Shown: positions 23,918 through 34,869, numbered from the stretch's first letter. The stretch: 34,869 bases of DNA from Nocardia carnea (GCF_029868855.1 NZ_JARWOV010000089.1:1-34869), one strand, 5' to 3'. Program-made: numbers and translations. Notes: a model not told the origin generated them from the sequence alone.

Positions 23918-26900
23918 ATGCGGACCGCAGTACCGGACGGACCCGGCCCCGCGGACGGGGTACGAGATCTCCTGCGGTCCGCCGTAGCCCAGAGATTGGC
24001 GCGAGCAGAGAACAACACATCGCTGTCATCGGTGCTGGATCCCGAAGCCGCCACGGAAGCCGGCCGGCTGGCAGCGGTTATTCTGCCGGACGACGGGGAC
24101 CTGGACTCCCGGTTGCTGTTGGCCGGGTTCCACGGGTATCGCTACCTGGCTTTGCGACCGGGCCGGGGCGAGCAGGAGTGGCAGGTGGCGATCGACTGGC
24201 TCGCCTCGGTTTTCGCCTCCACGGCGTATACAGCCCCGCTGCCCGAACAACTACATGTCCTGGTCGCCGATCGAGTCTACGATGTCGCCGCCGACATCAC
24301 GGTCCCTTACGACCTGCCGAGTTTCGGTACCGATGCCCTAACCGCCGCGGCCGGTCTCTGGCAACAGATACTGGCGGCCACGCCGGACCACCACCCCGGC
24401 CGAGCCGGCAGGCTGGGCAGCTTCGGGTTGATTCTCGCGGCCCGATTCGAACAAACGGGAGCGCCGGCGGACCTCGACCGGGCTGTGGATGTGGGCCGCC
24501 GAGCCGTGCAGGCCACCACCTCCGGACACCACGACCGGATGGTATGGCAGAAGGACTCCCCGGCCGATTACACCGACCGGGCGATCTGGCTCAACGCCCT
24601 CGGGAATGCGCTCCGGACTCGATCCCAGCGGACGGCAACGCCGGCGGATCTGGACGAGGCCGTGGACGTGTGTCGCCGGGCCGTGCAGGCGACGGTGCCC
24701 GACGACCCCGGCCGGGGCGCCTGCCTGATCACACTCGGTGCTGCGCTGCAGGCCCGGTTCGTCCACATCGATACGCCGATGGACCTGTACGAGGCGATAG
24801 AGGTGGGCCGCCGAGCGGTGCTCGCTACCGCAGCCGAAGATCCGGAACGGGCAGTGGCCCTGAACAATCTCGGGAATGCTTTCCGGATCCGATTCGAGTG
24901 GATGGGGGCCCCAGCCGACCTCGACGATGCGGTGGAAACGGGGCGCTCGGCGGTGGATGCTGCCCCGGCCGGCCATTGGCATCGGGCGAGGTGCCTGAAG
25001 AATCTCGCCCTCGCTCTCCAGACGCGGTTCGAACTGACCGGTGTAGTAGCAGACCTCGACGAATCGGTGGAGACACACCGTCTGGAAGTAGAGGCGCTTC
25101 CCGCCGGCCATCCTGATCGAGCGAAGCTCCTGAACGATCTGGGCATCGCTTTCCTCGAACGGTACGAGCGAACCGGCGCGCCGGAACCACTCGACGACGC
25201 GGTAGAGATGAGTCGCGCCGCGGTCGGCTGCACTGAGGACGGCCGCCCTGAACAGGCGGAATACCTGATCACTCTGGGGAATACCCTCCGGGCACGATTC
25301 GAGCGGACCGGCAGCCGGACCGATCTGGACGAGGCGGTGGCGACCGACCGCCGGGCGCTATCGGTCGCGCCGACCACGCCTGCCAGGTCGACGATCATGA
25401 ACAATCTGGGCATCACGCTGCAACACCTGTTCCGGCAGACAGGCAGGATGGATCACCTCGACGAAGCCGTGGAAATCGGCCGCGCAGCGCTCCGGGAAAC
25501 TCCCGCCGGCGACCCGGGTCTGGCGATGCGCTCGAGCAACCTCGGCAGTGCACTGTTGCTACGGTTCGAGCGGACCGGCCTGCCGGCGGACCTCGACGAG
25601 GCGGTCGAGTTGGGGCGTCGAGCCATGCAGACCCACCCGCTCGGCGACACCGAACAGTCGATATTCCTGAACGGCCTCGGATCAGCGCTGCGCGCTCGGT
25701 ACAAATGGGCGGGTGTACCGGCGGACGTGCACGAGGCAGTCGAGGTGAGCCGCCGATCTCTGCAAGCAACCCCGACCAACCACCCCAACCGGGTGAAGCA
25801 CCTGACCACACTCGGGATATCTCTTCAGAACATGGCGCGTCAGACGGGTGGTAAGCCCGAACTCGACGAGGCAGTGGAGATCGGACGACAGGCGGTACAG
25901 GCCGCTTCGGCCGGTCAGGCCGACCGCGCAGTATGCCTGAGCAACCTCGGGAACGCGCTACTGCTGCGCTTCGACCGAACGGGAGCGCCCGCGGACCTGG
26001 ACGAGGCGGTGGAGGTCTGCCGTGCGGCAGTACAGGCCACCCCTGAGGACAGCCCGAACCGGATCCTTCGGTTGAACAACCTCGCGAATGCGCTGATGAG
26101 CCGATTCGAGTGGACGGGTGCGCTGGCGGACGTGAACGAGGTGGTCGCGTTGCGCCGCCGAGCGCTACAACTCACCCCCGTCGACGACCCCAAACTGGCA
26201 CTGTGCCTGAACAACCTCGGCAGCGCTCTGTGGCTCCGCTTCGACCGAATCGGTGCTGCAGCGGACCAGGACGAGGCCGTCGATGCCTGCCGGCAGGCAG
26301 TACAGGCCACGCCCGCCGGAAACAGCGTGCTGGCCGACCGTCTCACCAACCTCGGGGCGGTTCTCCTGAGCCGATTCGAACGAACAGGCGCGGCCGCGGA
26401 CATAGCCGAAGCCGTGGACGTATGCCGGCGAGCACTCCAGGTCACCACACCCGAGGCGACATTCGACCGGGCCGCGAAACTGTCCACGCTGGGGTCGGCA
26501 CTCCTGCTCCGATTCCAGCAGACGGGCGCGGTACCGGATGTGTACGAGGCCGTCGATGTATGCCGGCAAGCCGTACAGGCCAGACCGCCGGACCACCCAG
26601 GTCGGGCCCGTCTCCTGTTCGTTCTCGGACAAGCCCTGCTGGTGCGGGCCGGGCACAGCCCCGCGACAACGGAACTGGCCGAAGCTGCCGTGCCGTTGCA
26701 GGATCTGGACGAGGCCGCCGCCGCGTGGCAAGAGGCAGCGCAGTCACCCGTGGCGCCGCCGTCGATTCGGATCCAGTCGGCTCGAAACGCTGCCCTGTTG
26801 CTCTGGTCGGCCAAGGGAGCCCCTGCGCTGATGCGCGCCCTGAGTTTGGCCCGCTTGTCCCGGAAGCCCACCGGTTTGCGTAACCGGCGCAGACGTGCGG

Positions 26901-28570
26901 CAGAAATGGTATGCGGCGCGGTGCGGCTGTTGCCCGAGGTGGCACCGCGCCGATTGCAACGGCCGGACCAGCAATATGCCCTCGGCGAGTACGCGGAATT
27001 GGCCGCCGACGCCGCGGCCCTGACCCTCCGGGACACCTCGGCTCCGGCTGCCGAGCGGGCGGCGCTCGCACTGCAGATGCTCGAGGCTGGCCGTGCGGTG
27101 CTGCTGGGGCAGGCTTTGCAGGTACGGAATGACACCGGTGAACTGGAACAGCAGCATCCCGGCCTCGCCGCGGAGTTCATCCGACTGCGCGGACTTCTCG
27201 ACTACACCCCCACCAACCCCCTCGACACCGACATGGAGCCCACGATAGATACGCGGCACCGCCTCGCACGAGAGTTCGACGAGGTACTGGCCCGTATCCG
27301 CGCCGAGCCGGGGTTCGAAACGTTCGCGCTGCCACCGGCAATCGCCCAACTGCTCGAACAAGCCGCCGATGGACCGATCGTGATCTTCAACATCAGCAGC
27401 TACGGCAGTGACGCACTGCTGCTCACGGCGTCCGGCGTAAAGGTGCTGCCGATGCGCGGGCTGACTCGCGAAACCGTGCTGGACCGGGTCACGGCCTTCC
27501 GCGCGGCCTTGACGGATGCCGGGCACGGGGCGACTGCCACGGACCGGCGAGCGGCGCAACAACGCCTGGTCGAAATTCTGGAATGGCTGTGGGACAACGC
27601 CACCGGCCCCGTACTGGATGCACTCGGCTACCGGCGTCCCGTCGCGGTGGGCCGGGCGGGCCCCCGGGTGTGGTGGATACCCGGCGGGCTGCTCGGCCAA
27701 CTGCCCATCCATGCCGCTGGTCACCACACCGACCCGTCCCGCCGGAGAGGCGGCGTCCGGACGGTGATGGATCGGGTGGTTTCCTCCTACACACCCACCG
27801 TCACCGCCCTGCGCCACGCGCGGCGACGCGCCACCGGGGTCGGCTCCGAACCGGCTACCTCGCGGCCTGCCCTGGTCGTGGCCATGCCCACCACGCCCGG
27901 TGTTCCCGGCCGGCTGCACCATGTGCTCGCCGAGGCCGGGATGCTCGCCACGCGTCTGCCCGGCGCGATCACGCTGACCGAACCTGAAACATCACTGAAC
28001 GCGGTCCCGGGACACACCGACGCCCTCTCCGCGCCGGCGGGAAGCCCGAAGTCCACGCCTGCGACGACCGGCGCGGACGATGTCCGGTTACCCACCCGCG
28101 ACAGGGTCCTGCAACTCCTCCGCGAATGCTCGATCGCCCATTTCGCCTGCCACGGTGTCAGTGACAGTGCGGACCCCTCGCGCAGCCGATTGCTGCTGCA
28201 CGACCACGCCACCGCCCCGTTCACCGTCGCCGCGCTCGCCCCGCTCGACCTCGGCCACGCCCGGCTGGCGTACCTGTCCGCCTGCGAAACCGCCGCTACC
28301 AGCGTGGAACTCATCGACGAGGCGATTCATCTCACCTCGGCGTTCCAACTGGCCGGATACCCGCAGGTGATCGGCACGCTCTGGACCGTCGACGACGAGA
28401 CAGCCACCCAGATCGCCGAAAGTTTCTATACCGCCCTCTTCGACTCAGATTCAGCGATACCCGATACGGACCGAGCGGCCCACGCACTACACGATGCCGT
28501 CCGCGCAGTCCGCGACACCTTCCGCGCTACCCCTTCTCTCTGGGCAGCCCATCTCCAAGCCGGGGCCTGA
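23918..28570 (+). CDS. Large TPR-repeat CHAT-domain protein (putative conflict-system protease)
   Basis: About 1550 residues. Residues 1-185 are a helical N-terminal domain (R-D-L-L-R-S-A-V-A-Q-R-L-A-R-A-E). Residues about 186-918 hold 16 TPR-like repeats of about 45 residues with consensus L-D-E-A-V-E-V-x-R-R-A-V-Q-A, then L-x-N-L-G-x-A-L-x-x-R-F. A linker and the C-terminal CHAT domain follow. The caspase-like dyad is intact: His1412 (A-C-H-G, 28151-28153) and Cys1456 (L-S-A-C-E-T-A, 28283-28285). CHAT proteins are cysteine peptidases such as separase and TPR-CHAT/Craspase. ATG 23918 is preferred; the frame opens at ATG 23750, but codons 23750-23917 have low GC at third positions and would overlap the divergent gene. 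Confidence 0.88.
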   Translation: MRTAVPDGPGPADGVRDLLRSAVAQRLARAENNTSLSSVLDPEAATEAGRLAAVILPDDGDLDSRLLLAGFHGYRYLALRPGRGEQEWQVAIDWLASVFASTAYTAPLPEQLHVLVADRVYDVAADITVPYDLPSFGTDALTAAAGLWQQILAATPDHHPGRAGRLGSFGLILAARFEQTGAPADLDRAVDVGRRAVQATTSGHHDRMVWQKDSPADYTDRAIWLNALGNALRTRSQRTATPADLDEAVDVCRRAVQATVPDDPGRGACLITLGAALQARFVHIDTPMDLYEAIEVGRRAVLATAAEDPERAVALNNLGNAFRIRFEWMGAPADLDDAVETGRSAVDAAPAGHWHRARCLKNLALALQTRFELTGVVADLDESVETHRLEVEALPAGHPDRAKLLNDLGIAFLERYERTGAPEPLDDAVEMSRAAVGCTEDGRPEQAEYLITLGNTLRARFERTGSRTDLDEAVATDRRALSVAPTTPARSTIMNNLGITLQHLFRQTGRMDHLDEAVEIGRAALRETPAGDPGLAMRSSNLGSALLLRFERTGLPADLDEAVELGRRAMQTHPLGDTEQSIFLNGLGSALRARYKWAGVPADVHEAVEVSRRSLQATPTNHPNRVKHLTTLGISLQNMARQTGGKPELDEAVEIGRQAVQAASAGQADRAVCLSNLGNALLLRFDRTGAPADLDEAVEVCRAAVQATPEDSPNRILRLNNLANALMSRFEWTGALADVNEVVALRRRALQLTPVDDPKLALCLNNLGSALWLRFDRIGAAADQDEAVDACRQAVQATPAGNSVLADRLTNLGAVLLSRFERTGAAADIAEAVDVCRRALQVTTPEATFDRAAKLSTLGSALLLRFQQTGAVPDVYEAVDVCRQAVQARPPDHPGRARLLFVLGQALLVRAGHSPATTELAEAAVPLQDLDEAAAAWQEAAQSPVAPPSIRIQSARNAALLLWSAKGAPALMRALSLARLSRKPTGLRNRRRRAAEMVCGAVRLLPEVAPRRLQRPDQQYALGEYAELAADAAALTLRDTSAPAAERAALALQMLEAGRAVLLGQALQVRNDTGELEQQHPGLAAEFIRLRGLLDYTPTNPLDTDMEPTIDTRHRLAREFDEVLARIRAEPGFETFALPPAIAQLLEQAADGPIVIFNISSYGSDALLLTASGVKVLPMRGLTRETVLDRVTAFRAALTDAGHGATATDRRAAQQRLVEILEWLWDNATGPVLDALGYRRPVAVGRAGPRVWWIPGGLLGQLPIHAAGHHTDPSRRRGGVRTVMDRVVSSYTPTVTALRHARRRATGVGSEPATSRPALVVAMPTTPGVPGRLHHVLAEAGMLATRLPGAITLTEPETSLNAVPGHTDALSAPAGSPKSTPATTGADDVRLPTRDRVLQLLRECSIAHFACHGVSDSADPSRSRLLLHDHATAPFTVAALAPLDLGHARLAYLSACETAATSVELIDEAIHLTSAFQLAGYPQVIGTLWTVDDETATQIAESFYTALFDSDSAIPDTDRAAHALHDAVRAVRDTFRATPSLWAAHLQAGA

Positions 28571-28733
28571 GCACGATTCGCACCCGGGGCCGTCCGGTTT
28601 TGCGTTACGTCGAGTACCGCGCCCGGCGGAAACATCCGATGGGGCCCGCCGAAGTGTCCGCCGCCGAAGAACAAACCCGTATAGCCAGGCCGAAAGAATA
28701 TTCGGGCGAACTCGGGAAGACAGGACCCGTAGC

Positions 28734-30716
<1,983 letters not shown>

Positions 30717-30754
30717 ATGAGGATCCTCCCCGTGATCAGTTACTGCCGAACGAA

Positions 30755-32020
30755 TCAGATGTAGAAATCGAGCTCTTCCTGTCGCTTCAGCAGATCCCGG
30801 AGAGTGTACGGGTCGTCACCGAAGAAGTACAAGAGGCCCCAATGGTTGCCGAAGGCGGTACGTTTGGTCACTTTTTCCGTCAGCGGCTCCGTGAGCTCGT
30901 GGGTTTCGAAATATTCGTGGTCCTCGGTCTCCTCGGGCACCGACAACTGACTGACCACGCGCCGCCGCGGATAAACCCCGAAGCACCCCGCGTGCCCTTT
31001 CGCATCCACGACTTCCCTCGGAAAAAAGTCCTCGATCTCTTCCTCGGTGGTCTTCGGGTCGAAGGCCAGGACGAGAGCGTGGTAGGCGTTGAACCCGTAC
31101 GAACGCTCCAACAGCTCGAACACCTTGAACCCGGGCGGGCGGTAGGCGACCTCACCGAAGTACATCTCGCCGTCGCTGGTGACGAAGTATTCCGGGTGGA
31201 CGAACCCGAACTCGATATCGAACGTTTTGATAAGGCGTTCGACCTGCCGGGTGATCTCCGGCCGGTACTTTTCCAGTTCGGGCGTCGCCGGGACGAAAAC
31301 AGAATAGCCGAGGGTGACATATTCGGAAATGTTCAGGAAGCAAATCCGGCCGTTGTGGATCCAAGCCTCCACGGCGAATTCCCAGCCGTCCAGATGCGAT
31401 TCCATGAGAACCGGGAACTCGTCGTCGGGGATCGTATCGATCTCGTCCGGAGTCCGGATAACCCGATGTCCGAGGCAACCCGCCTTGTCGAATGCCTTGA
31501 CGTGGATGGGATCGTTGGGATCGCCGTCGAGCTTCAGCAGGGTCTGATTCACTCGTTTCAGGAAACGGATCACATCATCACGCTCGTGGGCCTCCTCGAA
31601 AATTCCGACGCGGATACCGCCGAGTTGCGCGCGCCGCTTCATCAGCGCCTTGTCCCGCAACAGCATGGCCTGCCCGAAAAGGCGCGGATTATCCATCAGT
31701 ACCGAGTTGATGGCGCCCGCCCATTCGACGGTTTCCTCGAAGATGGGAATGGCGACGTCCACGCCCATCTCCTGTAGTGTCTCGGCGATTTCCATCGACC
31801 GATCGTTGAGTCGTTCGAAATTCCAGGGAAGATAGGGTATGCCGTTTTCGGCACAATAATCCGCCACCCACTCCGGTGCCACCACAACGTAGCGCCGGTC
31901 GAAACGATCCACCGCTTCCACGGCATTCAAACTCCAACCCAGCAGGGCAACGTAACCTTTTTCCGGGTTGTACTCTTCATCCGGGTTCCGGACTCTGGAT
32001 GCTGATGCCGAAATCGACAA
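30755..32020 (-). CDS. ATP-grasp family ligase-like protein
   Basis: A 421-residue protein with the ATP-grasp layout: an N-terminal domain opening G-Y-V-A-L-L-G-W-S, a middle domain with the nucleotide-binding lysine region (H-V-K-A-F-D-K-A-G), and a C-terminal catalytic segment F-G-F-V-H-P-E-Y-F...M-Y-F-G-E-V-A-Y-R-P-P-G. The last matches the usual E-x-N-x-R-P-x-G metal site with Ala in place of Asn. ATP-grasp enzymes join a carboxylate to an amine or other nucleophile; the substrate is unknown. TTG 32020 is chosen because GGGGAGAGG lies five bases upstream; GTG 32062 is the longer option. The GC content is visibly lower than in the rml genes, which suggests transfer. Confidence 0.82.
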   Translation of the reverse strand: MSISASASRVRNPDEEYNPEKGYVALLGWSLNAVEAVDRFDRRYVVVAPEWVADYCAENGIPYLPWNFERLNDRSMEIAETLQEMGVDVAIPIFEETVEWAGAINSVLMDNPRLFGQAMLLRDKALMKRRAQLGGIRVGIFEEAHERDDVIRFLKRVNQTLLKLDGDPNDPIHVKAFDKAGCLGHRVIRTPDEIDTIPDDEFPVLMESHLDGWEFAVEAWIHNGRICFLNISEYVTLGYSVFVPATPELEKYRPEITRQVERLIKTFDIEFGFVHPEYFVTSDGEMYFGEVAYRPPGFKVFELLERSYGFNAYHALVLAFDPKTTEEEIEDFFPREVVDAKGHAGCFGVYPRRRVVSQLSVPEETEDHEYFETHELTEPLTEKVTKRTAFGNHWGLLYFFGDDPYTLRDLLKRQEELDFYI

Positions 32021-32062
32021 AACCTCTCCCCTCTCGACCACATCTACAGCTCGTTGAATCAC

Positions 32063-32389
32063 GAGGGCGTCGGTTCACACGCGAAAATCCGGCCGCACCG
32101 CCGGCACAGATATCGGGCCGCTACCGAATCCGCGTCGAAAGTTCGAATTCGCCGTGGACCGGAAAATGTAACGCCCTCATTTCTACCGAGTACCCGATGT
32201 TTCCGGAACGAAACCGGCGCCGGGCGAGGCGCACCCTACGCCGCATCCGAAAGCGGCGCGGCCGCACCACGATCGACCGGCTGCGGGCGACCGTGAGCCG
32301 GCGCGGCGCACCCGGCCGGGGCGACCACGGGAGGCCGGGGAGCCTGCCGCACGAGCGCCGCCGCATCCGTGCTGGCACACTGATCGAAC
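32063..32389. other. Divergent promoter region between the ATP-grasp gene and rmlA
   Basis: No gene is supported in these 327 bases; the open frames on both strands are arginine-rich shadows. The left part is AT-richer and should hold the promoter of the ATP-grasp operon. CACACT lies about a dozen bases before the rmlA ATG, and no ribosome binding site is seen there, so rmlA may be leaderless. Confidence 0.5.
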
Positions 32390-33262
32390 ATGCGCGGAAT
32401 CATTCTGGCGGGCGGCACCGGGTCACGGTTGCATCCGATCACGCGCGGGGTGAGCAAACAGCTGGTCCCGGTCTACGACAAGCCGATGGTCTACTATCCG
32501 CTGTCCACCCTCATGCTGGCCGGTATCCGGGACATCCTGGTGATCACCACCCCCGAGGACGCCGAATCCTTCGCCCGGCTACTGGGCGACGGCTCTCAGT
32601 TCGGCATCTCGATCAGTTATGTGGTGCAGCCGGTTCCCGACGGTATCGCGAAGGCCTTCGTGCTCGGCGCCGACCATATCGGCGGCGATTGCGCCGCGCT
32701 GGTGCTGGGCGACAACATTTTCCACGGCCCCGGCCTGGGCACCAGCCTGCACCGATTCGCCGATATCGACGGGGGCGCCATCTTCGCCTACCGGGTCTCG
32801 GATCCGACCGCCTACGGTGTCGTCGAATTCGCCGACGGCAAGGCGATCTCGATCGAGGAGAAACCGAAGGTCCCGCGCTCGAACTATGTGGTGCCGGGTC
32901 TGTACTTCTACGACAACGACGTGGTGGAGATCGCCCGCGGACTCGTCCCCTCGGCGCGCGGCGAGTACGAGATCAGCGATATCAACCGGGCTTACCTGGA
33001 AGCAGGCCGGCTGGGTGTCGATGTGCTGGCCCGTGGCACTGCCTGGCTGGACACCGGCACTTTCGATTCGCTGCTCGACGCCGCCAACTATGTGCGCACC
33101 GTCGAGGAGCGCCAGGGGTTGAAGATCGGCGTGCCGGAGGAGGTCGCGTGGCGGATGGGCTATATCGACGACGAACAACTGTGCCTGCTGGCCGATCCCC
33201 TCACTCGCTCCGGTTACGGTAGGTATCTGCTCGATCTGCTCGAGCACGGACGGAGTTGGTGA
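32390..33262 (+). CDS. rmlA: Glucose-1-phosphate thymidylyltransferase
   Basis: A 290-residue nucleotidyltransferase that makes dTDP-glucose from dTTP and glucose-1-phosphate, the first step to dTDP-L-rhamnose. The signature G-G-T-G-S-R-L at 8-14 is followed by [10 protein letters not shown]. The L-G-D-N-I-F metal and nucleotide segment, E-E-K-P, and T-A-W-L-D-T-G-T are all present. The length is normal. The enzyme is usually feedback-inhibited by dTDP-rhamnose. It is followed eight bases later by rmlC in one operon. Confidence 0.96.
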   Translation: MRGIILAGGTGSRLHPITRGVSKQLVPVYDKPMVYYPLSTLMLAGIRDILVITTPEDAESFARLLGDGSQFGISISYVVQPVPDGIAKAFVLGADHIGGDCAALVLGDNIFHGPGLGTSLHRFADIDGGAIFAYRVSDPTAYGVVEFADGKAISIEEKPKVPRSNYVVPGLYFYDNDVVEIARGLVPSARGEYEISDINRAYLEAGRLGVDVLARGTAWLDTGTFDSLLDAANYVRTVEERQGLKIGVPEEVAWRMGYIDDEQLCLLADPLTRSGYGRYLLDLLEHGRSW

Positions 33263-33270
33263 GTAGGTAG

Positions 33271-33825
33271 ATGCGGATCAGTGAGATGTCGGTCCCCGGC
33301 GCCTGGGTCTTCAGCCCCGCGATCCACGGCGACGATCGCGGCTGTTTCGCCGAAACCTTCCGCGCTTCGGAATTCGAGAAGGTCACCGGCCGGCCGTTCG
33401 ATCTGCTGCAGGTCAACACCTCGGTATCCGCAGCCGGCGTGCTGCGCGGGATCCACTACACCGACGATCCGCCGGGCCAGGCGAAATATGTCACCTGTGT
33501 ACGCGGCGCGTTCCTGGACGTGGTGATCGACTTGCGGGCCGGCTCACCCACGTTCGGCCGGTGGGACAGTGTGCTGCTCGACGACCGCGACCGGCGCTCG
33601 GTGTTCATATCCGAGGGCCTCGGCCATGCCGTCCTGTCGCTGGCCGACGATTCCACCCTCACGTATCTGTGTTCCCTGGAATACAGCCCCGAGTACGACC
33701 ACGACCTGGACGCCTTCGATCCGGATCTGGCCATCGACTGGCCCGCGACCGGCCGCGACGGACAGCGGCTCACCTATCTCCGTTCCCTGAAGGACGCCGC
33801 AGCGCCACGACTACGCGACCGCTGA
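33271..33825 (+). CDS. rmlC: dTDP-4-dehydrorhamnose 3,5-epimerase
   Basis: A 184-residue cupin that epimerises dTDP-4-keto-6-deoxyglucose at C3 and C5. Base His62 (R-G-I-H-Y), Lys72 (A-K-Y-V) and Asp87 (I-D-L-R) are in place. The C-terminal half has S-E-G-L-G-H-A instead of the common P-x-G-F-A-H-G, a difference seen in actinobacterial members. Tyr138 (E-Y-S-P) fits the expected acid position. A GTAGGTAG stretch lies just before the ATG. The last rhamnose gene, rmlD, is not in the window. Confidence 0.94.
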   Translation: MRISEMSVPGAWVFSPAIHGDDRGCFAETFRASEFEKVTGRPFDLLQVNTSVSAAGVLRGIHYTDDPPGQAKYVTCVRGAFLDVVIDLRAGSPTFGRWDSVLLDDRDRRSVFISEGLGHAVLSLADDSTLTYLCSLEYSPEYDHDLDAFDPDLAIDWPATGRDGQRLTYLRSLKDAAAPRLRDR

Positions 33826-34241
33826 CCGCCGCGGCGATCGGGGCCGGCGTCGAACGTTGCGCAGAAGCCGTCCGTAAGGGCGGTTTCCGCCGGATTCGCC
33901 GAGTGGCCGGTTCGGCGGTATTGTCGCTGCCCGGCGGTTCCCTCGCGGGACCGCCCCGCGGTGCCGGTGAAACCACCGGCCCAGGCGCCCCGGCTGCCGC
34001 CGGGCCGGTTCTCGGGGGATTCGTCCACTGACTCACTGGCCGTACCGGGATCCTCCCTGGATTCCACCCGGGAAGCCAACCGTGACCAGGTATAGCGGCG
34101 CCGGCCGCTGCTATTCCCCCGTGGAGAGGAATGAGACCTAGCCGACAGTCGAAAAAATTCGCTGGAACGGCGTAACACCACGGGGACCCGGCACCGATAC
34201 GACCCATGAAAGCCGGAGCTGATCTATACCGGGGAATGGAG
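33826..34241. other. Gene-free stretch of 416 bases after rmlC
   Basis: No supported gene. Open frames here are arginine- and serine-rich and lack ribosome binding sites and recognisable domains. Short hairpins such as CCGGTG/CACCGG occur near 33965. An AT-richer patch near 34150 may hold the promoter of the next gene. Confidence 0.55.
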
Positions 34242-34727
34242 ATGACAGTGCGTACGACGTTTTCGACTTCCGTCTCGGCGGGCGCCAAGTCCGCGGCCGC
34301 GCGGGACTACGTCCAGCGTGGCTGGACGGTCGCCGAAACGACCAACGGCCTGTGCCTGATCACCGATGCCGAGGTGTCCGCCGTCGAGGTCACCGGGGAG
34401 TTGGCCGCGTCGGTACGCCGGTACCTGCGCGCGAACAACCTGACCGGTCCGGTTATCGAGATTCCGGGCGCCCAGCGCCGCGAAATCCACCTGGTGACCG
34501 GTATGCGCAAGGCCGAGCGTGCCGTCGAGGCGCTGCGCGCGGCCGGTGCGGTCGTGCACACCGACGGTGACGGCATCCCGCTGCCGCCCACCCACCTCTC
34601 GGCGGGTTCGGCCAGCTGGGGTGTCTCCCCCGACGAGGCCCGCTGGATTCCGCCGGTGGTCGCGCTCGGCGCGGCGGTGCGTTCGGCCCTCGCCCGGCGG
34701 CCGCGACGCCTCACCAGCGTGGCCTGA
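34242..34727 (+). CDS. Hypothetical protein, possibly primase/polymerase N-domain-like
   Basis: About 161 residues, soluble, mixed alpha/beta. Recognisable stretches are D-Y-V-Q-R-G-W-T-V, R-E-I-H-L-V-T-G, and G-I-P-L-P-P-T followed by S-A-S-W-G-V-S-P-D-E. From memory, short actinomycete proteins related to the N-terminal domain of bifunctional DNA primase/polymerases carry a similar I-P-L-P-P-T and R/S-x-W pattern. Catalytic acidic residues are not evident here, so a regulatory or inactive form is more likely if the relation holds. ATG 34242 (GGGGA six bases upstream), GTG 34248 (GGAG six bases upstream) and ATG 34206 are all possible starts. Confidence 0.6.
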   Translation: MTVRTTFSTSVSAGAKSAAARDYVQRGWTVAETTNGLCLITDAEVSAVEVTGELAASVRRYLRANNLTGPVIEIPGAQRREIHLVTGMRKAERAVEALRAAGAVVHTDGDGIPLPPTHLSAGSASWGVSPDEARWIPPVVALGAAVRSALARRPRRLTSVA

Positions 34728-34739
34728 ACAGGCACAACA

Positions 34740-34869
34740 CATACCCGGCAGCGGGAAACCCCCGGGCGGGGGGGGCGCCCGGGGGGGGGCCGGGCGCCCC
34801 GCCGGCCCCCCGCCCGCCGGCGGAGGGGAGGTACGAGCATGAGAAAAAAAAAAAAACCGCCGGCCCCAA
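34740..34869. other. Homopolymer-rich window end, probable low-quality sequence
   Basis: Runs of up to nine G, six C and twelve A occur within 130 bases, unlike anything else in the window. A GGAGG followed by an ATG at about 34839 would open a frame of mostly lysine. The pattern is typical of a contig edge or sequencing artefact, so I annotate no gene. Confidence 0.55.

Noticed and set aside
24473..26672. Direct repeats with 135-bp period, considered as a CRISPR array or satellite
   Set aside because: They lie in one reading frame and encode TPR helices; there are no short identical repeats with unique spacers.
25915..27180. A 421-codon minus-strand frame with a periodic pattern
   Set aside because: The periodicity is the antisense image of the TPR repeats.

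Overview
The window is very GC-rich DNA from a mycolic-acid actinomycete, most likely Nocardia or a close relative (Nocardiaceae). The main evidence is the galactan machinery of the mycolyl-arabinogalactan cell wall: GlfT1, GlfT2, a Wzm/Wzt-type exporter and a GtrA-family protein. A bacterial proteasome activator ending in GQYL and the gene neighbourhoods, which resemble M. tuberculosis Rv3752c-Rv3754 and Rv3777-Rv3789, agree with this. No transposase, integrase, CRISPR array or rRNA gene is visible. The last 130 bases are homopolymer-rich and look like a poor contig edge.

Layout. 1-2763: a MerR-type regulator, a small secreted protein, and a TetR regulator divergent from a ferredoxin-reductase-like flavoprotein. 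The TetR/reductase gap holds a promoter, an inverted repeat and a possible leader ORF. 3027-6188: tRNA-Ser(CGA) with an intrinsic terminator, tadA and its partner gene, prephenate dehydrogenase, a glycolipid-binding-domain protein and tRNA-Ser(TGA). 6269-10492: a lactate 2-monooxygenase-like flavoenzyme, a quinone oxidoreductase, a cysteine-desulfurase-like protein lacking the PLP lysine, and the proteasome activator. 10541-21219: cell-wall genes (Wzm, Wzt, GlfT1, a PGQ-rich membrane protein, an SDR, GlfT2, a GtrA protein, a GT2 glycosyltransferase and a DUF2142-like membrane protein). 21368-22378 is rmlB and 32390-33825 is rmlA-rmlC, the dTDP-L-rhamnose genes; rmlD is not in the window.

Between rmlB and rmlA sits about 9.6 kb of accessory DNA with two units. 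The first is a putative conflict system: a large TPR-CHAT protein with 16 repeats of about 45 residues and an intact His/Cys dyad, divergent from a two-gene operon for a small cysteine-containing protein and a membrane protein. The second is a two-gene operon: an ATP-grasp enzyme followed by a 660-residue protein in which I see a possible papain-like Cys-His-Asn arrangement.

The cell-wall region also carries four copies of a 59-61 bp element with inverted terminal repeats. In the most divergent copy both ends have changed together so that they still pair. One copy lies exactly on the wzt/glfT1 junction and supplies the wzt stop, the glfT1 start and the first 19 or so GlfT1 residues. Two tandem copies lie upstream of glfT2 and form an open frame that overlaps its start. 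I know of no description of this element.

How the genes work together: RmlA, RmlB and RmlC make dTDP-L-rhamnose precursors for the arabinogalactan linker. GlfT1 and GlfT2 build the galactan and Wzm/Wzt are thought to move it across the membrane. The GtrA, GT2 and DUF2142 genes probably serve the same envelope pathway.
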